Positions 39,890 to 43,278 of a stretch of 43,278 nt of DNA are shown here, in pieces. Source of the stretch: an uncultured Verrucomicrobiales bacterium (lineage in GTDB: Bacteria; Verrucomicrobiota; Verrucomicrobiia; Verrucomicrobiales; Akkermansiaceae); assembly GCA_937916135.1 (NCBI GenBank), contig CALFTQ010000013.1, forward strand, positions 1 through 43,278. The letters run 5' to 3'. Numbering within the stretch: position 1 is the first letter of the stretch; each line of letters starts with the position of its first letter. The notes beneath the pieces were generated by a model. It saw only the letters and a program-made list of their open reading frames with translations. It did no database searches and was not told where the DNA came from. Made by a program: the position numbers and the translations under genes.

Positions 39890-40894
39890 ATGATTACAGA
39901 ACTATCCGAAGAAGAAATGGCCGCGCTTGTATTGTTGAAGCGTACAGGTGTTCCGGCGTTGGAAGCAGCCCAGGTGGCGTGTGCTGCCATCAAATCGGGG
40001 AAAGGCAGAACAAAACGGGCTTTGCGGTGCATAGCGGCGGGGGTAGAGGAGCTGAAAAAGCAGGAACGAACGGTCTCTTTTGAAAAGGCGGTCGCCTTCG
40101 CGCTGGAGGCGCGGCGGGAAAGGCGGGTGCGGACGGTGTATGATTTCCGGTACTTCTGCAAACGTTTCATGAAGCGGTGTCCGGGGCTGGCGCGGCGGAA
40201 GGTGCGGGCGATTTCGGCGCAGGAGTGCGCGCAGTATATTGAGATGGCCTTTGATACGCCGCGGCAGCGGCAGAAGGCGCGCTTAATCCTCAGCGGGGTA
40301 TTCGGCACGGCGGTGAAGCGGGGCTGGTGCAGCGAGAATCCGGTGGCGCGGGTGGAGGCTCCGCGGGTGGTGGAGAAGCCGGTGCCGATTCTCTCGCCGC
40401 AGGAGATTAAAGATTTACGGCAGACGGCGGAGGCCCACCAAGGTGGCAGCTGCGCGGCGGCGGTGGGGATGATGCTCTACGCGGGCATCCGTCCGCACGA
40501 GGTGGCGCGGCTGACCTGGGCGCAGGTGGATTTGCAGGAGCAGGCGATTTATATTCTGCCGCAGCATAGCAAGACGGGCGGCGCGCGGCGGGTGACGATT
40601 CACAAGCCGTTGCTGCGGATTCTGCGAGCGCACCGCCGGGCGGATGGGGATAGGATATGCCCGCCGAACTGGTTGCGGCACTGGCGGGAGTTGCGCCGCG
40701 CGGCTGGGTGGGGTGGTGATAAGCCCTGGCCGCAGGATGCGCTGCGGCATACTTTTGCGAGTTATCATCTGAGCTATTTCCGCAGCTATGCGGAGCTGCA
40801 GGTGGAGATAGGTCACCGGGATGCTACGCTGCTGCGAACCAGGTATGTGGACCAACGCGGAGTGCGCTCCTCTGCCCAATTCTGGGCAGCGTGA
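39890..40894 (+). CDS. Tyrosine recombinase, probable invertase of the adjacent segment
   Basis: The 334-residue phage-integrase-family protein has an N-terminal SAM-like DNA-binding domain (about residues 60-160) and a catalytic domain (about 170-334). Catalytic residues seen are Arg in YAGIRPHEVARLTW, Lys in HSKTGGARRV, Arg in ALRHTFASYHL, His in VEIGHRDA and the nucleophile Tyr in RTRYVDQRG. The first His of the usual HxLRH box is Asp (DALRH), a variation seen in planctomycete/verrucomicrobial integrases. The ATG at 39890 lies eight bases outside the right inverted repeat. A GTG at 39854 would put the start inside the invertible segment and is less likely. Position and family suggest it flips the segment. 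Confidence 0.9.
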   Translation: MITELSEEEMAALVLLKRTGVPALEAAQVACAAIKSGKGRTKRALRCIAAGVEELKKQERTVSFEKAVAFALEARRERRVRTVYDFRYFCKRFMKRCPGLARRKVRAISAQECAQYIEMAFDTPRQRQKARLILSGVFGTAVKRGWCSENPVARVEAPRVVEKPVPILSPQEIKDLRQTAEAHQGGSCAAAVGMMLYAGIRPHEVARLTWAQVDLQEQAIYILPQHSKTGGARRVTIHKPLLRILRAHRRADGDRICPPNWLRHWRELRRAAGWGGDKPWPQDALRHTFASYHLSYFRSYAELQVEIGHRDATLLRTRYVDQRGVRSSAQFWAA

Positions 40895-41199
40895 AAGGAA
40901 TTGACAATTGACTATTGACGATTGACAAATAGAAAGTTAGTGCGCCCGGAGGGCGCGGGGAAATTTATCTCACAGGCGCGGAGCGGCTGTTTTCACTTTT
41001 CACCTTTCACGCGAGCGCGGAGCGCGAGTTTTCACGATGGGGATGGTGGCTTGATTTCCCAATTGTTGCTTTGTGGGCTGGTTTTGGTCTATTGGGAACG
41101 ATATCCGGCTGGGGGCTTCGGCTCTAGCCTACGCCCACCCAGGTCGCCGGACGATATTCCGGCCTCCGACCGGAACGATATCCGCGCTGCGCGCGGACG
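40895..41199. other. Intergenic region without a gene
   Basis: The 305 bases hold a 4 x 7 bp tandem repeat at the start, then G/C-rich short palindromes (GCGCCCGGAGGGCGC, GCGAGCGCGGAGCGCGAG). Three similar CGATAT(C/T)CGG-type blocks lie at about 41098, 41151 and 41174, the last next to CCGCGC-TGC-GCGCGG, which may serve as a hairpin for the end of hemW on the other strand. I see no coding sequence. Confidence 0.5.
40900..40927. repeat. Four tandem 7 bp units (ATTGACN)
   Basis: ATTGACA, ATTGACT, ATTGACG and ATTGACA follow directly after the recombinase stop. Each contains a TTGAC -35-like core, but no -10 follows at proper spacing. Confidence 0.9.
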
Positions 41200-42288
41200 T
41201 CAGATTAAACCGACGGCAATTTCATCGGCCACGAGACGGCCGGAGCGGGTGAGGAGGAGACGGCCGTCCGGGGTGAGGGTGGCGAGACCTTCGTTCCGGA
41301 GCATGGCGATGAAGGCCTCGTCCTGCGGGCGGAGCATGGCGGGGGGCAGGCCTTCATCGGTGCGGAGCAGGAGCCCCAGCAGCTCGGTGCGGCGGGTGGC
41401 GGGGTCGAGTTTTTCTGCGGTGCCGGGGGGCAGGGTGCCGGATTGCAGGGCGGCGGTGTAGGCGGCGGTATCGCCGGCGTTGGCGTAGCGCACGCCGCCC
41501 ATGGTGCCGACGGCGCCGGGGCCGAGGCCGCAGTAGTCCTCGCCATGCCAGCAGGCGAGGTTGTGCTGCGATTCGCAGCCGGGGCGGGCGTAGTTGGAGA
41601 TTTCGTAGTGCCGGTAGCCGGCGGCGGTGAGCAGCTCATCCGCCAGGGTGAACATGGCCACATCCGTCTCCTCATCGCCGGCGGTGGCGCCGTAGTGGCG
41701 GAAGAAATCGGTGTCTTCCTCGTAGGAGAGGTTGTAGGTGGAGATGTGGTCGGGCTGCAGGGCGAGGGCGCTTTGCAGGCTGTGCTCCCACTGCTGCAGG
41801 CTTTGCCCGGGCAGGGAGAACATGAGGTCGATATTCACCTGAGGGATGCCGGCTTCGCGCAGCAGGCGGATGCTTCCGGCTACGTCCTCCGGGCTGTGCT
41901 CGCGGCCCAGGAGCCTGAGCAGCCCGGCATCGAAGCTCTGCACGCCCAGGGAAACGCGGTTGATGCCCAGCCGGCGCCAGTGCTGCACCTTGGCGGCGGT
42001 GAAGGTGGCGGGGTTGCTCTCGAAGCTCCACTCCTGCACCTGGCTGAGGTCGAGCCAGTCTCGCAGGCCGCTCACCAGCAGCTCCAGGTGGGTGGGGGAG
42101 AGCATGCTGGGGGTGCCGCCGCCGAAGTAGATGGTGCGCGGTGCGGTGCCCTGCGGCAGGCGCAGGCGCGCCTCTGCGCCCACGGCCTGCGCGTAGCCGC
42201 GAATATCGCTGCGGCCCGGGGTGTGCTTGAAGAAGGCGCAGTACGGGCAGATGCGGTGGCAGAAGGGAACGTGGATGTAGAGGTGCAT
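41200..42288 (-). CDS. hemW: HemW-like radical SAM protein (heme chaperone)
   Basis: The 362-residue protein belongs to the HemN/HemW branch of radical SAM enzymes. The cluster motif is CHRICPYCAFF (C-x3-C-x2-C near residue 10). The next position is A rather than the C-x-C seen in true HemN, pointing to HemW, a heme-binding chaperone rather than coproporphyrinogen dehydrogenase. Further motifs are TIYFGGGTPSML, SFESNPATFT, RVSLGVQSFDAGLL, NIDLMFSLPGQ and HYEISNYARPG. The C-terminal HemN_C domain is present. It lies 19 bases downstream of the nagB terminator with no evident promoter of its own. Confidence 0.9.
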   Translation of the reverse strand: MHLYIHVPFCHRICPYCAFFKHTPGRSDIRGYAQAVGAEARLRLPQGTAPRTIYFGGGTPSMLSPTHLELLVSGLRDWLDLSQVQEWSFESNPATFTAAKVQHWRRLGINRVSLGVQSFDAGLLRLLGREHSPEDVAGSIRLLREAGIPQVNIDLMFSLPGQSLQQWEHSLQSALALQPDHISTYNLSYEEDTDFFRHYGATAGDEETDVAMFTLADELLTAAGYRHYEISNYARPGCESQHNLACWHGEDYCGLGPGAVGTMGGVRYANAGDTAAYTAALQSGTLPPGTAEKLDPATRRTELLGLLLRTDEGLPPAMLRPQDEAFIAMLRNEGLATLTPDGRLLLTRSGRLVADEIAVGLI

Positions 42289-42306
42289 GCGGCGGCGGGC
42301 TTCGGT

Positions 42307-42339
42307 AAAAACGGAGGGCCGGGGAGATACCCGGCCCTC
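42307..42339 (-). terminator. Intrinsic terminator after nagB homologue
   Basis: On the minus strand, GAGGGCCGGG / CCCGGCCCTC is a perfect 10 bp stem with a six-base loop, followed by CG and five T. Confidence 0.85.
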
Positions 42340-42368
42340 GCGGAAATTGCTTGCTTCAGCTACTTGCT

Positions 42369-43112
42369 TTACAGCTCGGCAGCGGCCGGGGTGTCAAGGA
42401 AGTACTTGGCATCGGCATGGTTCTGCAGGTAGGAGGCAGCCACATCGATGGTCACGGGGCCGTTGATGGCTTTGTTCACGATGGAGGCCTTCTTCTCGCC
42501 CCAGGCCATGAGACGCACCTTCTTGGCGCCCATGATGGTGGCCACACCCATGGTGATGGCGGTGCTGGGCACGTTCTCGAAGCCGCCGAAAGCGGGGGCA
42601 GCGTCGGTCTTGGTCAGGTCGTCGAGGTGCACCTGGCGGGTGATGGTGGTGTCATCGGAGCCGGGTTCGTTGAAGCCGATGTGGCCGGTGCGGCCAATGC
42701 CGAGAATCTGGAGGTCGAGACCACCGCAGTCCTTGATCTTCTGCTCGTAGGCAGCGCAGTGGGCGGGGATTTCCTCCGGAGCCAGGGTGCCGCAGGGCAG
42801 GTTGATGTTCTCGGCGGGGATGTCGATGTGGTTGAAGAGGTTGGTGTGCATGAAGTACCAGTAGGACTCCACGTGGTCGTGGGGCAGACCGGTGTATTCG
42901 TCCAGGTTGAAGGTGGTCACGTTCTTGAAGGAGAGACCCTCTTCCTTGTGCAGGCGGATGAGCTCAGCGTAGAAGGGCAGCGGAGTGGCACCGGTGGCAA
43001 GACCCAGCACGACGCCCTTGCCTTCGGCGGCGCGGCTGCGGATGAGTTCTGCGACTTCGGCGGCCAGCTTCTTGGCTGCGGCTTCCTTGGTTTCGAAAAC
43101 TTCGTATGTCAT
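42369..43112 (-). CDS. nagB: Glucosamine-6-phosphate deaminase family protein
   Basis: NagB converts glucosamine-6-phosphate to fructose-6-phosphate and ammonia, a key step in using mucin- or chitin-derived amino sugars. The 247-residue product has VLGLATGATPLPFYAELI, TTFNLDEYTGLP (the first catalytic Asp), SYWYFMHTNLFNHIDIPAENINLP and GIGRTGHIGFNEPGS. In the latter motif the E. coli enzyme reads NDGHIAFNEP, so the catalytic Asp141 equivalent is Thr, while His143 and Glu148 are kept. I recall this RTGH form in Bacteroidota homologues, so it may be a subfamily with altered chemistry. It has its own promoter and terminator. Confidence 0.88.
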   Translation of the reverse strand: MTYEVFETKEAAAKKLAAEVAELIRSRAAEGKGVVLGLATGATPLPFYAELIRLHKEEGLSFKNVTTFNLDEYTGLPHDHVESYWYFMHTNLFNHIDIPAENINLPCGTLAPEEIPAHCAAYEQKIKDCGGLDLQILGIGRTGHIGFNEPGSDDTTITRQVHLDDLTKTDAAPAFGGFENVPSTAITMGVATIMGAKKVRLMAWGEKKASIVNKAINGPVTIDVAASYLQNHADAKYFLDTPAAAEL

Positions 43113-43121
43113 AGCGCAGCT

Positions 43122-43149
43122 ATTTTATAGCGTTTCCTGAGAAATTCAA
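43122..43149 (-). promoter_or_regulatory. Promoter of nagB homologue, ultrashort leader
   Basis: On the minus strand, TTGAAT (43144-43149), 16 bp and TAAAAT (43122-43127), then nine bases to the ATG at 43112. Confidence 0.55.
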
Positions 43150-43227
43150 TCCTAAAGTGCCAGACCTGCCTGAAAATGTGCGCGAAATCAACACAATCGC
43201 GGTTCACAACTCTGCCTTTCGCACGAC

Positions 43228-43278
43228 AAATTGATGTTTGTCGTTGTCGGGGCACGGGACTTCAGTCCCGAAATAACG
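43228..43278 (+). repeat. 51 bp repeat copy 2, running into the window end
   Basis: Identical over 51 bases to the reverse complement of 29865-29915. The match continues to the last base, so the repeat is cut by the window boundary. Confidence 0.9.

Overview
The window looks like a piece of a Verrucomicrobiota chromosome, most likely an Akkermansia-like gut bacterium. The clues are a giant surface protein that combines chlamydial Pmp-type repeats (FxxN / GGAIY) with a C-terminal PEP-CTERM sorting tail, a fused CoaE-Rho protein, a planctomycete/verrucomicrobial-type tyrosine recombinase, almost no Shine-Dalgarno sequences, and dispersed palindromic repeats. This placement is inference; no rRNA is present. 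Both ends of the window fall in dispersed repeats, so it may be a whole contig that broke at repeats.

Layout. 1-587: a palindromic repeat element. 588-8660 (+): two membrane proteins, a GNAT acetyltransferase, coaD, a cysteine desulfurase, an ankyrin membrane protein and a ComEC-like protein. 8565-12729 (-): a membrane protein, the CoaE-Rho fusion, tRNA-Ser(GGA) and RNase HIII. 12903-19715 (+): HU, then the histidine operon hisG-hisDC(fused)-hisB-hisH-hisA-hisF. 19792-21616 (+): two overlapping RlaP/YcgL-type nucleotidyltransferases. 21623-23847 (-): two TMEM43-like membrane paralogues. 23979-26345 (+): ilvE-type aminotransferase, NUDIX hydrolase, DUF1232 protein and the detached hisIE. 26396-27640 (-): a thioredoxin-fold exported protein. 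27847-29637 (+): an M42 aminopeptidase and an unknown protein. 29638-33070: repeats, an exported Sel1-repeat protein (-), a 4 x 34 bp tandem repeat and a DUF4143-type ATPase (+). 33189-40894: the accessory locus. 41200-43112 (-): hemW and a nagB homologue, followed by a truncated repeat.

The most interesting system is at 33189-40894. A 2168-residue Pmp-repeat/PEP-CTERM surface protein and a tyrosine recombinase are divergent and separated by a 124 bp segment bounded by a perfect 18 bp inverted repeat. The repeat is exactly the spacer of a split promoter: a -35 (TTGACT) sits at the right inner edge of the segment, and a -10 (TATTAT) sits just outside the left repeat, in front of the surface-protein gene. 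In the orientation shown they are apart; inversion would join them as TTGACT-17-TATTAT. This predicts a recombinase-driven phase switch for a giant surface protein. An internal promoter reading the other way leaves the ON state to be tested.

Other points: all histidine-biosynthesis enzymes are encoded, in two transcription units, with HisD and HisC fused and the proteins resembling Bacteroidota homologues as I recall them. The last two steps of CoA synthesis (coaD, coaE) are both present. Several promoters place the predicted transcription start on or within a few bases of the ATG, implying leaderless or near-leaderless mRNAs.
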